Assembly (NCBI GenBank): GCA_036558005.1
Contig: DATBGO010000138.1
Location: forward strand, 4,167-68,166
DNA length: 64,000 nt
DNA from: DATBGO01 sp036558005
Lineage (GTDB): Bacteria > Actinomycetota > Actinomycetes > Streptosporangiales > Streptosporangiaceae
Direction of reading: 5' to 3'
This document shows positions 1 through 8,375 of this stretch, piece after piece; positions within the stretch are counted from its first letter, which is position 1, and each line of letters opens with the position of its first letter. The notes beneath the pieces are model-generated. The model made no database searches, was not told the DNA's origin, and was given only the letters and a program-made list of their open reading frames with translations. The translations under genes and the position numbers were made by a program.

Positions 1-288
1 CCCGGCGAACGCATCCTCGGGCTGTCCAAGCTGGCCAGGCTGGTCGAGCACTTCGCCGCCAGGCCGCAGACGCAGGAACGGCTGACCAGGCAGATCGCCG
101 ACTTCCTCGACGCCAGGCTGCGGCCGTGCGGGGCCGGCGTGGTGCTGGAGGCCGAGCACGCGTGCATGAGCCTGCGCGGAGTGCGGGCGGTCGGCGCCAA
201 GACCGTCACGTCGACGCTGCTGGGCACGCTGCGCACCGACGCGCGGTCCAGGGCGGAGTTCCTGGCCCTGGCGGGCGCCTCCGGCTGA
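1..288 (+). CDS. folE: GTP cyclohydrolase I, C-terminal part (5' end outside window)
   Basis: The first 95 codons read in frame from base 1 to a TGA at 286-288 and give the C-terminal half of type I GTP cyclohydrolase, which converts GTP to dihydroneopterin triphosphate in folate/pterin synthesis. Visible family features are the GLSKLAR segment, the QERLT helix, and the EAEHACMSLRGV block, which carries the Cys/His zinc-binding region, followed by KTVTS. The start lies upstream of the window, so the total length cannot be judged. The next gene, transaldolase, begins 32 bases downstream on the same strand, so the two may share a transcript. Confidence 0.9.
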   Translation, partial: PGERILGLSKLARLVEHFAARPQTQERLTRQIADFLDARLRPCGAGVVLEAEHACMSLRGVRAVGAKTVTSTLLGTLRTDARSRAEFLALAGASG

Positions 289-320
289 GCTGCCGGCCGA
301 GAGCTGAGAGAGGGGACACC

Positions 321-1454
321 ATGACCGACGCGCTAGCGGCACTGAGCAACGCCGGGGTCTCGATCTGGCTGGACGACCTGAGCCGGGAACGGCTCGCATC
401 GGGCAGCCTCGCCCGGCTGGCCGCCGACGATCACGTGGTCGGAGTGACCACCAACCCGAGCATCTTCGCCAAGGCGATCACCGGCGGGGCCGGCGCCTAC
501 CACGCGCAAATGCAGGACCTGGCGACCCGCGGGCTGGACGCGCAGGCCGCGCTGCGCGAGCTCACCACCTACGACGTGCGCTGGGCCTGTGACGTGCTCC
601 GCCCGGCCTACGAGGCGACCGGCGGGGTCGACGGGCGGGTGTCGATCGAGGTCGACCCGCGGGTCGCGCACGACACCGAGGCGACGATCGCAGAGGCCAG
701 GGCGCTGTGGTGGCTGGTGGACCGGCCCAACCTGTTCGTCAAGATCCCGGCCGCCCGGCAAGGGCTGCCGGCCATCGCCGCCTGCCTGGCCGAGGGGATC
801 AGCATCAACGTGACGCTGATCTTCTCGCTGCAGCGCTACGACGAGGTGATGGACGCGTTCCTGGACGGGATGGAGCGGGCCGCGCAGGCCGGCCATGACC
901 TGTCCGCGCTCGCCTCGGTCGCCTCGTTCTTCGTGTCGCGGGTCGACACCGAGGTCGACAAGAGGCTGGACAAGATCGGGACGAGCGAGGCCGCCGCGCT
1001 GCGCGGCCGCGCCGCCATCGCGAACGCGCGGCTGGCCTACCAGCACTACGAACGGGTCTTCTCCTCGCCCCGGTGGGCCGCGCTGGAGGCGGCCGGGGCC
1101 CGGCCGCAGCGCCCGCTGTGGGCGTCCACGTCGGTGAAGGACCCGTCGTATCCCGACACCAGGTACGTGGTCGAGCTGGTCGCGCCCGGCGTGGTCAACA
1201 CCATGCCCGAGGCGACGCTGCGCGACGTCGCCGACCACGGGCACGTCCCCGCCGACTCGGTCCGCGGCCACTACGAGGACTCCCGGCAGGTACTGGACCA
1301 GCTGCGCAAGCTCGGCATCGACTACCACGACGTGGTGCAGGTTCTGGAGGACCAGGGGCTGGCCACCTTCGACGGTGCCTGGGCCAAGCTCGGCGAGCAA
1401 CTGGCCGCCACCCTGGCGGCCGTACCGGAAGCAGAAGACAGGAGCAGTTCATGA
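321..1454 (+). CDS. tal: Transaldolase
   Basis: This 377-residue protein is a transaldolase of the pentose phosphate pathway, moving a dihydroxyacetone unit from sedoheptulose-7-phosphate to glyceraldehyde-3-phosphate through a Schiff-base lysine. The VGVTTNPSIF motif lies near residue 45, and the LFVKIPAA segment places the catalytic lysine near residue 141. The length fits the long actinobacterial transaldolases. The ATG at 321 was chosen because a GAGAGAGGGG ribosome site precedes it and the protein aligns from its first residues; an open frame reaching back to 126 would overlap the end of folE. The stop overlaps the ATG of the next gene (ATGA), which indicates translational coupling. Confidence 0.95.
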   Translation: MTDALAALSNAGVSIWLDDLSRERLASGSLARLAADDHVVGVTTNPSIFAKAITGGAGAYHAQMQDLATRGLDAQAALRELTTYDVRWACDVLRPAYEATGGVDGRVSIEVDPRVAHDTEATIAEARALWWLVDRPNLFVKIPAARQGLPAIAACLAEGISINVTLIFSLQRYDEVMDAFLDGMERAAQAGHDLSALASVASFFVSRVDTEVDKRLDKIGTSEAAALRGRAAIANARLAYQHYERVFSSPRWAALEAAGARPQRPLWASTSVKDPSYPDTRYVVELVAPGVVNTMPEATLRDVADHGHVPADSVRGHYEDSRQVLDQLRKLGIDYHDVVQVLEDQGLATFDGAWAKLGEQLAATLAAVPEAEDRSSS

Positions 1455-2689
1455 CCACCCAGCAGGCGCACGTAATCGTCGGGGCCAGCCTGGCCGGGGC
1501 GAAGGCCGCCGAGACACTGCGGGCCGAGGGCTTCGGCGGCCCGGTCGTGGTGATCGGTGACGAACGCGACCGGCCGTATGAGCGCCCGCCGCTGTCCAAG
1601 GATTACCTGCTCGGCAAGGCCGAACGGGACACGATCTTCGTCCACCCGGAGAACTGGTACGCCGAGAACAACGTCGACCTGCGGCTCGGCGTCGCCGCCA
1701 CCGGCATCGACCCGGACCGGCACGAGGTCAGCCTGGAAGACGGCAGCCGGGTCGGCTACGGCAAGCTGCTGCTGGCCACCGGCTCGACCCCGCGGCGGAT
1801 CCCGGTGCCCGGCGCTGACCTGGACGGCGTGCTCTACCTGCGCCGGGTGGGGGACAGCGACCGGCTCAAGGCCGCGTTCCGGCCCGGGGCCAGGATCGTG
1901 GTGATCGGCGGCGGCTGGATCGGGCTGGAGGCCGCGGCGGCGGCCCGGGCGGCCGGCGCGGAGGTGACCGTGCTTGAGGTGGCCGACCTGCCGTTGCTGC
2001 GGGTGCTCGGGCGGAAGGTCGCGCAGGTGTTCGCGGACCTGCACGCCGCCAACGGGGTGGACCTGCGTGGCGGGGTGCAGGTCGCGGAGATCACCGGCAG
2101 CGACGGCAAGGCCACCGGGGTGCGGCTGGGCGACGGCAGCCAGATCCCGGCGGACGCGGTGATCGTCGGGGTCGGGATCACGCCCAACATCCAGCTCGCC
2201 GCGGCGGCCGGGCTGAAGACCGACAACGGCATCGTGGTCAGCGCGAAGCTGCAGACCTCCGACCCGGACATCTTCGCGGCCGGCGATGTGGCGAACGCGT
2301 TCCACCCGACGCTGGGCAAGCATGTCCGGGTCGAGCACTGGGCCAACGCGCTGAACCAGCCGCAGACCGCCGCCAAGGCGATGCTCGGGCAGGACGTGGC
2401 CTACGACCTGATCCCGTACTTCTACACCGACCAGTACGACCTGGGGATGGAGTACTCCGGCTACGTCGAGCCCGGCACCGAGGCCGACGTCGTCTTCCGC
2501 GGCGACGTCGCGGGCCGCGAGTTCATCGCGTTCTGGCTCGGCCAGGACGGCCGGGTGCTGGCCGGGATGAACGTCAACGTCTGGGACGTCAACGACGCGA
2601 TCCAGGCGCTGGTACGGGCGGGGAACCCGGTCGGCGCCAGCGCACTGAGTGATCCGGGAACGCCACTGGAATCGCTGGCCGGGCACTGA
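1451..2689 (+). CDS. FAD-dependent ferredoxin-reductase-type NAD(P)H oxidoreductase
   Basis: This 412-residue protein belongs to the putidaredoxin/rhodocoxin/biphenyl-dioxygenase reductase class, which passes electrons from NAD(P)H via FAD to a ferredoxin or rubredoxin. It has an N-terminal FAD-binding GASLAGAKAAETLR loop, the YERPPLSKDYL signature, a second dinucleotide loop (VVIGGGWIGLEAA, near residue 148) for NAD(P)H, the FAAGDVA FAD motif, and a C-terminal reductase domain from about 325. It overlaps transaldolase by 4 bases. No ferredoxin, P450 or oxygenase lies nearby, so its electron acceptor is unknown. The open frame extends upstream inside tal, but that extension is not protein-like and was rejected. 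Confidence 0.9.
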   Translation: MTTQQAHVIVGASLAGAKAAETLRAEGFGGPVVVIGDERDRPYERPPLSKDYLLGKAERDTIFVHPENWYAENNVDLRLGVAATGIDPDRHEVSLEDGSRVGYGKLLLATGSTPRRIPVPGADLDGVLYLRRVGDSDRLKAAFRPGARIVVIGGGWIGLEAAAAARAAGAEVTVLEVADLPLLRVLGRKVAQVFADLHAANGVDLRGGVQVAEITGSDGKATGVRLGDGSQIPADAVIVGVGITPNIQLAAAAGLKTDNGIVVSAKLQTSDPDIFAAGDVANAFHPTLGKHVRVEHWANALNQPQTAAKAMLGQDVAYDLIPYFYTDQYDLGMEYSGYVEPGTEADVVFRGDVAGREFIAFWLGQDGRVLAGMNVNVWDVNDAIQALVRAGNPVGASALSDPGTPLESLAGH

Positions 2690-2705
2690 CCGGCGGACCC
2701 GCCGG
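2690..2705 (+). terminator. Short GC hairpin just after the flavoprotein gene
   Basis: A perfect inverted repeat, CCGGCGG and CCGCCGG with two bases between, begins at the base after the stop codon. There is no T-tract. It could act as a terminator or as a 3' stabiliser. Confidence 0.4.
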
Positions 2706-2751
2706 AGGGGTAACCTGCTGGCGACATCGCGATCACCGATCTGAGGACCCG

Positions 2752-3444
2752 ATGCGCCAGCAGACCCCGCCAGCGCGGCCAGCCCCCCGATCGCGGCCGC
2801 TGCAGAACCGGGTCATGCCGACCGGTGAGATCGTCGCGCACCCGGCGCGCGGCATGCTGATGGGCAACCGCGGCTGCATCCACAACCCGGACCGGACGCT
2901 CGGCGTCACCAGGTGGCGCAGCAAGATGTGGATCGCCTGCGTGCTGGACTGGCGCGGGGTGCGGCGCGACGTGATGCCGCCGGGCCGGTGGACGGCACTG
3001 TTCTTCCTCGACGAGGCGACCGCGCTGGCCGCCGGGCACCGGCCGTGCGGGTACTGCCGCCGCGCGGACCACGTGTGGTTCGGTGAGAGCTGGCGGTCGG
3101 CGGCCGGGCTGGCGGAGCGCCCGCGGGCCGCGCAGCTGGACGTGTGGCTGCACGCACAGCGGACCGACCGCACCCGCCGGAAGCTGACCCGGCCCGCGCT
3201 GGCGGGCGACCTGCCCGACGGGTCGATGGTCCGGCACGAGGGCCGGCTGGCGCTGTGCAGCGGCGGGACGCTGCGGCCGTGGTCGTTCGAGGGCTACGGG
3301 GCGCCGGTCCGGGTCGGCCCGGGCACCAGCGTGGAGTTGCTGACCCCGCCGTCGATCGTCGCCGCCATCGCGGCCGGCTACCGGCCGCTGGTCCACCCGA
3401 GCGCGGGCGTTACCGCCATGCGGTCATTCAGCCACCCGCGGTAA
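2752..3444 (+). CDS. Conserved hypothetical protein with Ada-like HRPCGYCRR motif
   Basis: This 230-residue protein has no family I can name with confidence. It has an N-terminal block PTGEIVAHPARGMLMGNRG, a central FLDEATALAAGHRPCGYCRR stretch that resembles the zinc-binding Cys region of Ada (G-x-R-P-C-x-x-C), and a later RHEGRLAL block and GYGAP. Only two cysteines are clustered there, so any metal site would need ligands from elsewhere. It is soluble, with no signal peptide. A GAGGA sequence a few bases before the ATG at 2752 supports the start. It stands alone between two hairpin- or promoter-sized gaps. Confidence 0.6.
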   Translation: MRQQTPPARPAPRSRPLQNRVMPTGEIVAHPARGMLMGNRGCIHNPDRTLGVTRWRSKMWIACVLDWRGVRRDVMPPGRWTALFFLDEATALAAGHRPCGYCRRADHVWFGESWRSAAGLAERPRAAQLDVWLHAQRTDRTRRKLTRPALAGDLPDGSMVRHEGRLALCSGGTLRPWSFEGYGAPVRVGPGTSVELLTPPSIVAAIAAGYRPLVHPSAGVTAMRSFSHPR

Positions 3445-3721
3445 CGGCTATCCGGGCGCGATTCACCGCGAATCCGGAAATCACCTGGCCTCCATCCGCC
3501 GCACATGACGGATCGTCATCAGCGGGCTCCGGTTGGATCTCGGCGCGTGTCTTCAGCTAGCACCCAGTGAACGTGCAGGCAGGCCCGCAGGCTGCTCGGG
3601 CAGAATCGGTGGCTGCGGGCAGCCGGCGGGCATGACAGCGGGGGCACAGAGGTATCCGAGCGTAGGCGGAACCACGACATATGCCGGCTTGCACTGTCGG
3701 GGTCCGGCTGGAGGTGAGTCC

Positions 3722-4048
3722 ATGGCCTGGTTCCTGATCATCGTTGCTGGGCTGTTCGAGACCGGGTTCGCGGTCCTGCTCAAGCAGAGCGCCGGCTTCA
3801 CCAAGCTGGTGCCGACAGCCGGGTTCGCGGCCTGCGCGCTGATCAGCTTCGGACTGCTCAGCGTGGCGCTGAACCGGCTGGAGGTCGGGCCGGCTTACGC
3901 GGTATGGACCGGAATCGGGGCGGGCGGCACCGCGATCGTCGGGATGGCGCTGCTGTCTGAGTCGGTGACGGCGCTCAAGCTGGTGTCGATCGGGCTCGTG
4001 CTCGCGGGCGTCGTGGGGCTGAACCTGGCTGGTGTTACCTCTGGCTAG
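3722..4048 (+). CDS. sugE: Small multidrug resistance (SMR) exporter, guanidinium (Gdx/SugE) type
   Basis: This 108-residue protein has four predicted membrane helices, the standard SMR length. The central glutamate of helix 1 is present (LFET, residue 12), and the AYAVWTGIGAGGT segment in helix 3 fits the Gdx/SugE subgroup, which exports guanidinium, better than the EmrE drug-exporting subgroup. It would act as a dual-topology dimer exchanging protons for substrate. Only one SMR gene is present, as expected for the homodimeric type. The ATG at 3722 follows a GGAGGTGAGTCC ribosome site. The 277 bases upstream were checked by eye for a guanidine riboswitch and none was recognised. Confidence 0.85.
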   Translation: MAWFLIIVAGLFETGFAVLLKQSAGFTKLVPTAGFAACALISFGLLSVALNRLEVGPAYAVWTGIGAGGTAIVGMALLSESVTALKLVSIGLVLAGVVGLNLAGVTSG

Positions 4049-4072
4049 ACTTCAAGAGGTGCTCTGGCCTCC

Positions 4073-4867
4073 ATGGGGGCGTGGCCGGAAGCTAGGCCCT
4101 GGGCCCGCGATAAACGCCACGCCGGCGATGCGGCGTTCCCGGTGATCGGCCTGCCGCAGCTGGCGGTGGCCTCGCCGCTGTCTTACCTGCTCGCTTTCCT
4201 GGTCCCGGCGCTGGACGCGGTACTGCCCATCCTGCCGAGCGAGACGGTGGTCATCGCGCTCGGCGTGGCCACCTCGGGGAGCGTCGACCCGCGGATCGGG
4301 ATACTCATCGCGCTCGCCGCCGCTGGCGCCTTTACCGGCGACAATCTGTGCTATTTCATCGGCCGCCGGTTCGGCCCGGCCGCCGAGCGGTGGGTGTTCG
4401 CCGGGGACCGCGGGCAGAAGCGGCGGGACTGGGCGACCGGCGCGCTGCAGCGCTACGGCGCCGGGATCATCATCGTCTGCCGGTTCATCCCTGGCGGGCG
4501 CACCGCGGTGACGTTCATCTGCGGCGCGGTGGCGTACCCGCGGCGCAGCTTCATCATCGCGACCGCGTGCGCAGGCTCCATCTGGGCGGTCTACGCCTTC
4601 CTGCTGGGACGGCTCGGCGGGCAGGCGTTCGAGCACCAGCCCTGGCTGGGCCTGGTGATCGCGTTCGGCGCCACGCTGGTGGTGACCGCGATGATCGAGG
4701 GGATGCGGCGGCTGCGGCCCTGGCGCTGGTTCACCCGCCCCCGGCCCGGGCCGGCCGCGCACCCGGACGGCGACCCGGACCCGGACCCGGACCGGGACCT
4801 GCGGGCGGAGGGCGAACTGGGCCCGGATACCGGGCCAGGACCGCGGGCCGGGCCCCGGTCGCGCTGA
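4073..4867 (+). CDS. DedA-family membrane protein
   Basis: This 264-residue integral membrane protein belongs to the DedA/SNARE-associated family, implicated in lipid (undecaprenyl phosphate or phosphatidylethanolamine) translocation. Supporting motifs are LPSETVVIALG early on, the GDNLCYFIGRRFG block, and CRFIPGGRTAVTF, the conserved F-x-R-x-x-P-G-x-R element. Several hydrophobic segments follow. The last 45 residues are a hydrophilic tail rich in Asp/Pro/Gly. The ATG at 4073 gives a polar 23-residue leader; a GTG at 4142 would start right at the conserved part and is a serious alternative. Confidence 0.85.
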   Translation: MGAWPEARPWARDKRHAGDAAFPVIGLPQLAVASPLSYLLAFLVPALDAVLPILPSETVVIALGVATSGSVDPRIGILIALAAAGAFTGDNLCYFIGRRFGPAAERWVFAGDRGQKRRDWATGALQRYGAGIIIVCRFIPGGRTAVTFICGAVAYPRRSFIIATACAGSIWAVYAFLLGRLGGQAFEHQPWLGLVIAFGATLVVTAMIEGMRRLRPWRWFTRPRPGPAAHPDGDPDPDPDRDLRAEGELGPDTGPGPRAGPRSR

Positions 4868-4960
4868 CCGCACCGGGCGGGTGAGTCGCTGGGCCCGCGG
4901 GCCGGCGCCGGGGCGCGGTACCGGACCGGCTGGCCCGGCGGCGGCGCCGCTACGGGGCCG

Positions 4961-6256
4961 CTACGGGGCCGGCAGCAGGCCGAACGCGTCGGCGACCGCG
5001 AGCGCGCCGGACCGGTTGCGAACCCCGAGCTTGCGGAACAGCCGGGTCTGCACGTTCTCCACGGTCTTCGGGGCGATGCCGAGCGCGCGGGCGGTCTGCC
5101 GGATCGAGTAACCCTGCGCGACCGACCGGAGGATGTCGGTCTCCCTGGCGGACAGCTCAGGCAGGTCACCGCCGCCGGGCACCCGCTGGTCCCAGCGGGC
5201 CCGCACCGCCCCGATCAGCGGCCGCATCGGCATCGAGTCGACCACCAGGTAGCCCTGGCTGACCATCCGCAGCACCGAGAGGAAGTGGTCGTCGATCCGG
5301 TCGGCACTGACCAGGGCGCTCGCCCCGCTGGCCAGCGCCTCGGCGAGCTCGGGCGGGTGCAGCGGCTGGCTGTGCACCAGCAGCGCCGGGATGCCCAGCT
5401 CCCGGACCACGTGCCAGTCGGGCGGCTGCGGGTCGACCATCGCGGCCACGATCGGCCCGCGATGCCAGCGAGCCCAGTGCGAGTCGGCCACCGGCTCGTG
5501 CTCCCTGGCCAGCACGAACGGCAGCTTGTTCTTGATCAGGACCCGGACGACAAGCTCCAGTGCCGCGCTGGGCTGCCCGGACACCACTGTCAGCACCGCG
5601 AAGTCGGCGCTGGCCGGGCCCCGCCGCCGGGGCGCTGCCCTGGCCGGCCCGGCGCGGCCTTCCAGCATGCCCAGGGACGCCGCCCGGGACACCGCGTGCG
5701 CGCTGCTGTTGACCTCCAGCTTCGCGTAGACGCGGCGCTTGAGGTTCTCCACGGTCAGCGGGCTGATGCCGAGCAGGGCGGCGATCTCGGCCACGCTGTG
5801 TCCGGACCCGGTCAGCACGACCAGCTCAAGCTCCCGGTCGGTCAGCCCGCCGTGGCTGCTGCGCGCGTGCTTGCCGGGCTTGCGCCGCAGCAGCGCCAGC
5901 ACCGCGGCCAGGCCGTGCGACTCGGGCACGAGCGAGGCGATCCCGGCCCGGCAGGCGGCCGCCAGGTCCCGCTCGGAGGCATCCCGGTAGGTGACGATCA
6001 CGTTCAGCTCCGGGTAACGGCGCAGCAGGTCGCCGGCCAGCACCGCGAACTCGCCCAGCCGGGAGCCCGCGTCCATGATCACCACGTCGGGCTGGCCGAG
6101 ACCGCACAGCGCCGGGATGGCACCGGGCTCGGCCACCTTGCCCACGACCGTGATGTCCGGGCTGCCGGACAGGCAGGCAGAAAGGGCGTCGCGCAGCAGC
6201 CGCCGCGACGACTGCACGGCTACCCTGACGGTGACGCGGGCGGGTGACGCGACCAT
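4961..6256 (-). CDS. Tandem receiver-like/LuxR HTH regulator (two REC-HTH units in one chain)
   Basis: This 431-residue protein reads like two NarL/LuxR-type response regulators joined end to end. Residues 8-125 form a receiver-like fold with an acidic strand end (VVIMDAGS). Residues about 137-200 hold a first GerE-type helix-turn-helix (LTDRELELVV, then AALLGISPLTVENLKRRVY). A linker of about 20 residues leads to a second, poorly conserved receiver-like region (about 222-345), then a second HTH (LSARETDILRSVAQG, then ARALGIAPKTVENVQTRLF) at the C-terminus. Typical members carry one unit. No sensor kinase lies next to it. It is read away from the G1 peptidase gene; the 347-base gap between them may hold both promoters. 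Confidence 0.8.
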   Translation of the reverse strand: MVASPARVTVRVAVQSSRRLLRDALSACLSGSPDITVVGKVAEPGAIPALCGLGQPDVVIMDAGSRLGEFAVLAGDLLRRYPELNVIVTYRDASERDLAAACRAGIASLVPESHGLAAVLALLRRKPGKHARSSHGGLTDRELELVVLTGSGHSVAEIAALLGISPLTVENLKRRVYAKLEVNSSAHAVSRAASLGMLEGRAGPARAAPRRRGPASADFAVLTVVSGQPSAALELVVRVLIKNKLPFVLAREHEPVADSHWARWHRGPIVAAMVDPQPPDWHVVRELGIPALLVHSQPLHPPELAEALASGASALVSADRIDDHFLSVLRMVSQGYLVVDSMPMRPLIGAVRARWDQRVPGGGDLPELSARETDILRSVAQGYSIRQTARALGIAPKTVENVQTRLFRKLGVRNRSGALAVADAFGLLPAP

Positions 6257-6603
6257 CGCTGAGCCTGTTTTCCCGTATGTTGATACCTGGGGCTGATGAG
6301 GTACCGCAGTCTACGCTGGACGGGCTATTTACCGCCGGTCCATAGATCTTTATGACGAAACCTGCGGATCATCCTAAGTAATACTGTGTGAGTAAATTAC
6401 GTGATTTGTCCGTGATCTGCGCCACACGTAACCCGCTCGTCGCCTCCGCTCAGATCACCGCCTGCCGGGCGCGGCTGGGCAGGCGGGCCGATAGTGTTGC
6501 GAAGATTGCCCCCAATAGGGTATTGATGACCGAGATAACAAAAAGTTACGATTGCAGCACAAGCGGCTAATGTAGGCCGCGTCGAGCGAGAGGCAACTCC
6601 GCT
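6257..6603. promoter_or_regulatory. Divergent intergenic region between the tandem LuxR regulator and the G1 peptidase
   Basis: This 347-base stretch has no convincing gene and is clearly richer in A/T than its surroundings (for example 6335-6400 and 6525-6560). It separates two divergent genes and must hold both promoters. A loose inverted pair, TGGAC and GGTCCA, lies around 6318-6343. I could not identify unambiguous -35/-10 boxes. A GAGAGGCAACTCC sequence precedes the peptidase ATG as a weak ribosome site. Confidence 0.4.
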
Positions 6604-7476
6604 ATGCACCATCGTTCCCCCAAGCTGTTCCTTGGCTCGTTAGCCGCCCTGGTGCCGGTGGTCGGCCTGGTCGTGGCGTTCAGCCCGGCCGCGGGCGCGA
6701 GCAGCAGCACCGCCCACCCCTCAGCGAACGCCAGCGCGATGGCCGCCGCCCGCGCCGTGCTCAAGAACCTCAAGGTCGGACAGCACGCGACCGACCACCG
6801 GGTCTCCAGGCACATCTCCAAGATCAGCGGCCTGACCCAGGTGCAGAGCACCAACTGGTCCGGTTACGGCGACGACAACACCGCTGGCAACACCTACACC
6901 ACGGTCACGGCGAACTGGACCGAGCCGTCGGTCACCTGCACCTCCACCACGTCGCTCGCCGTGTTCTGGGTCGGCATCGACGGCTTCACCAGCGGATCTG
7001 TCGAGCAGGACGGCACGCTGGCGGAGTGCTCGGGCGGCCGGGCCTTCTATGACACCTGGTGGGAGATGTTCCCCACGAACTCCATCCAGGTGGTCGGCAC
7101 CAGCCTCGCACCAGGAGACAGCATCAGTTCCTCGGTGACCAGGAGCGGGAGCACCTACACACTTAAGGTCACCGACTCAACCCACCCCGCGAACAGCTTC
7201 ACCAGGACCGAGACGTGCTCCACCTGCGCCAACTCCAGCGCTGAGTGGATCGCTGAGGCGCCGAGCGGCTCCAGCGGGGTATTCCCGCTGTCCAACTTCC
7301 ACACCTGGACGGCCAGCAGCGCGACGGTGAAGTCCGGCTCGACCTCCGGCGTCATCTCCACGTTCCCCGACGACGAGCTGACCATGGTCGACGGCTCCGG
7401 GCTCGTCAAGGCTCAGCCGGGAGCGCTCAACGGCACCGGCAACGGGTTCACCGTCACCTGGCGGCGCAGCACCTGA
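6604..7476 (+). CDS. Secreted G1-family (eqolisin-like) glutamic peptidase
   Basis: This 290-residue protein starts with a Sec-type signal peptide (hydrophobic residues 9-31, then Ala-Ser-rich). The mature part shows the peptidase G1/A4 fold signatures: NWSGYG (about 84), VTANWTEPSV, FWVGIDGF, VEQDGTLAEC with the catalytic glutamine near residue 135, WWEMFP, and SAEWIAEAP, where Glu214 or Glu218 supplies the catalytic glutamate. Eqolisins work best at acid pH and are classically fungal, with bacterial relatives. Two pairs of cysteines could form disulfides. It would degrade proteins outside the cell. The start codon fits the signal peptide, and the gene stands alone. Confidence 0.85.
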   Translation: MHHRSPKLFLGSLAALVPVVGLVVAFSPAAGASSSTAHPSANASAMAAARAVLKNLKVGQHATDHRVSRHISKISGLTQVQSTNWSGYGDDNTAGNTYTTVTANWTEPSVTCTSTTSLAVFWVGIDGFTSGSVEQDGTLAECSGGRAFYDTWWEMFPTNSIQVVGTSLAPGDSISSSVTRSGSTYTLKVTDSTHPANSFTRTETCSTCANSSAEWIAEAPSGSSGVFPLSNFHTWTASSATVKSGSTSGVISTFPDDELTMVDGSGLVKAQPGALNGTGNGFTVTWRRST

Positions 7477-7527
7477 CCCGCGGGAACAGCACCAATCGGA
7501 TCACGCACCTGTCACGCTGGCCGGCGG

Positions 7528-8157
7528 TCACCCGCCGGCCAGCGCCATGACGGTGCCGGCGCACGCGCCCATGGGCGCCAGGAACAGCAGGAGCATCGCC
7601 ATGTTCCACAGTGTGGACACGCCGAACGGCAGGCGCTCGATCCCGAGCACGCCCTTGGCCAGCCGGGAGATATACACCGGCCCGCCGGGCTGGCCGACGA
7701 GTTCCGGGCGGCCGAACTGCTTGTCGAGTGCCTTGTTGATCACCTTCATGTCGTCGTCCCGGCTGAACATGACGGTGACCCCGGCGGTGTCGGTGACGAT
7801 GATGTAGTCGTAGAAGGCCTGGTTCCCCGGAAACCGCCGGGCCCGGATCCGGCGCAGGCTGCGCAGGTCGATGGTGCGCGGCCCGGACATGGTCCGCACG
7901 GTCAGCAGGTTGTCCTGCCGGTACCGGTCCCTGCCCCGCGCGGTGCTGATGCCGCGCATCCCGATGAACCCCAGCGCCACCGCGAAACCGGCGGGGAGCG
8001 CCAGTGACTCCGGGTCCAGCATGGGGCGCAGCAGCAACGCGGGACCGACCCAGATGACCGCGAGGCCAGCGAGCCAGGCCGTCACCGTGGTCACGCTGCG
8101 CCGGCGGGCCAGCGCGGCGGGAACCGGGCTGACCGTCGGCATGGGTGCTGTGTTCAT
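7528..8157 (-). CDS. Membrane protein with PH-like domain, unknown function
   Basis: This 209-residue protein has two hydrophobic helices near residues 20-65 and a hydrophobic hairpin at the C-terminus (about 180-209). Between them lies a soluble region starting RDRYRQDNLLTVRTMSGPRTIDL, which resembles the small membrane-attached PH-like domains of actinobacteria. No enzymatic motif is visible. The ATG at 8157 (MNTAPMPTV) is preferred; an upstream in-frame start at 8223 would only add a low-complexity leader. It sits alone on the minus strand between the G1 peptidase and the glycosyltransferase, head to head with the latter. Confidence 0.55.
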   Translation of the reverse strand: MNTAPMPTVSPVPAALARRRSVTTVTAWLAGLAVIWVGPALLLRPMLDPESLALPAGFAVALGFIGMRGISTARGRDRYRQDNLLTVRTMSGPRTIDLRSLRRIRARRFPGNQAFYDYIIVTDTAGVTVMFSRDDDMKVINKALDKQFGRPELVGQPGGPVYISRLAKGVLGIERLPFGVSTLWNMAMLLLFLAPMGACAGTVMALAGG

Positions 8158-8375
8158 CGGCCATCCCGCCCGGGCGATGCCCGCACTGTCAGCATTGGCC
8201 GCAAAAGCTGCGGATCGACACATTTAACACCCTGTGACGGCACCCTGGATAGCCTGCTGCGCAGCGGAATGACACGACCCCAGGGGCGGCTGGCCGCCCC
8301 GGGCGGCCAGCCGGACACCGGGCCGGATATGTGGCGATTGCGCATTAGTGGCGCTCGCGCGGGTAGCTGCGGCGG

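Noticed and set aside
333..1400. Long antisense open frame across transaldolase.
   Set aside because: It is typical antisense shadow of a high-GC gene, without family similarity or a ribosome site.
1073..1450. Upstream extension of the flavoprotein frame inside the transaldolase gene.
   Set aside because: It is Arg/Gly/Pro-rich shadow sequence in the wrong frame of tal; the family starts at 1451.
3445..3721. Possible guanidine riboswitch before the Gdx-type SMR gene.
   Set aside because: I could not match the conserved cores of the known guanidine riboswitch classes by eye; a covariance-model search would be decisive.
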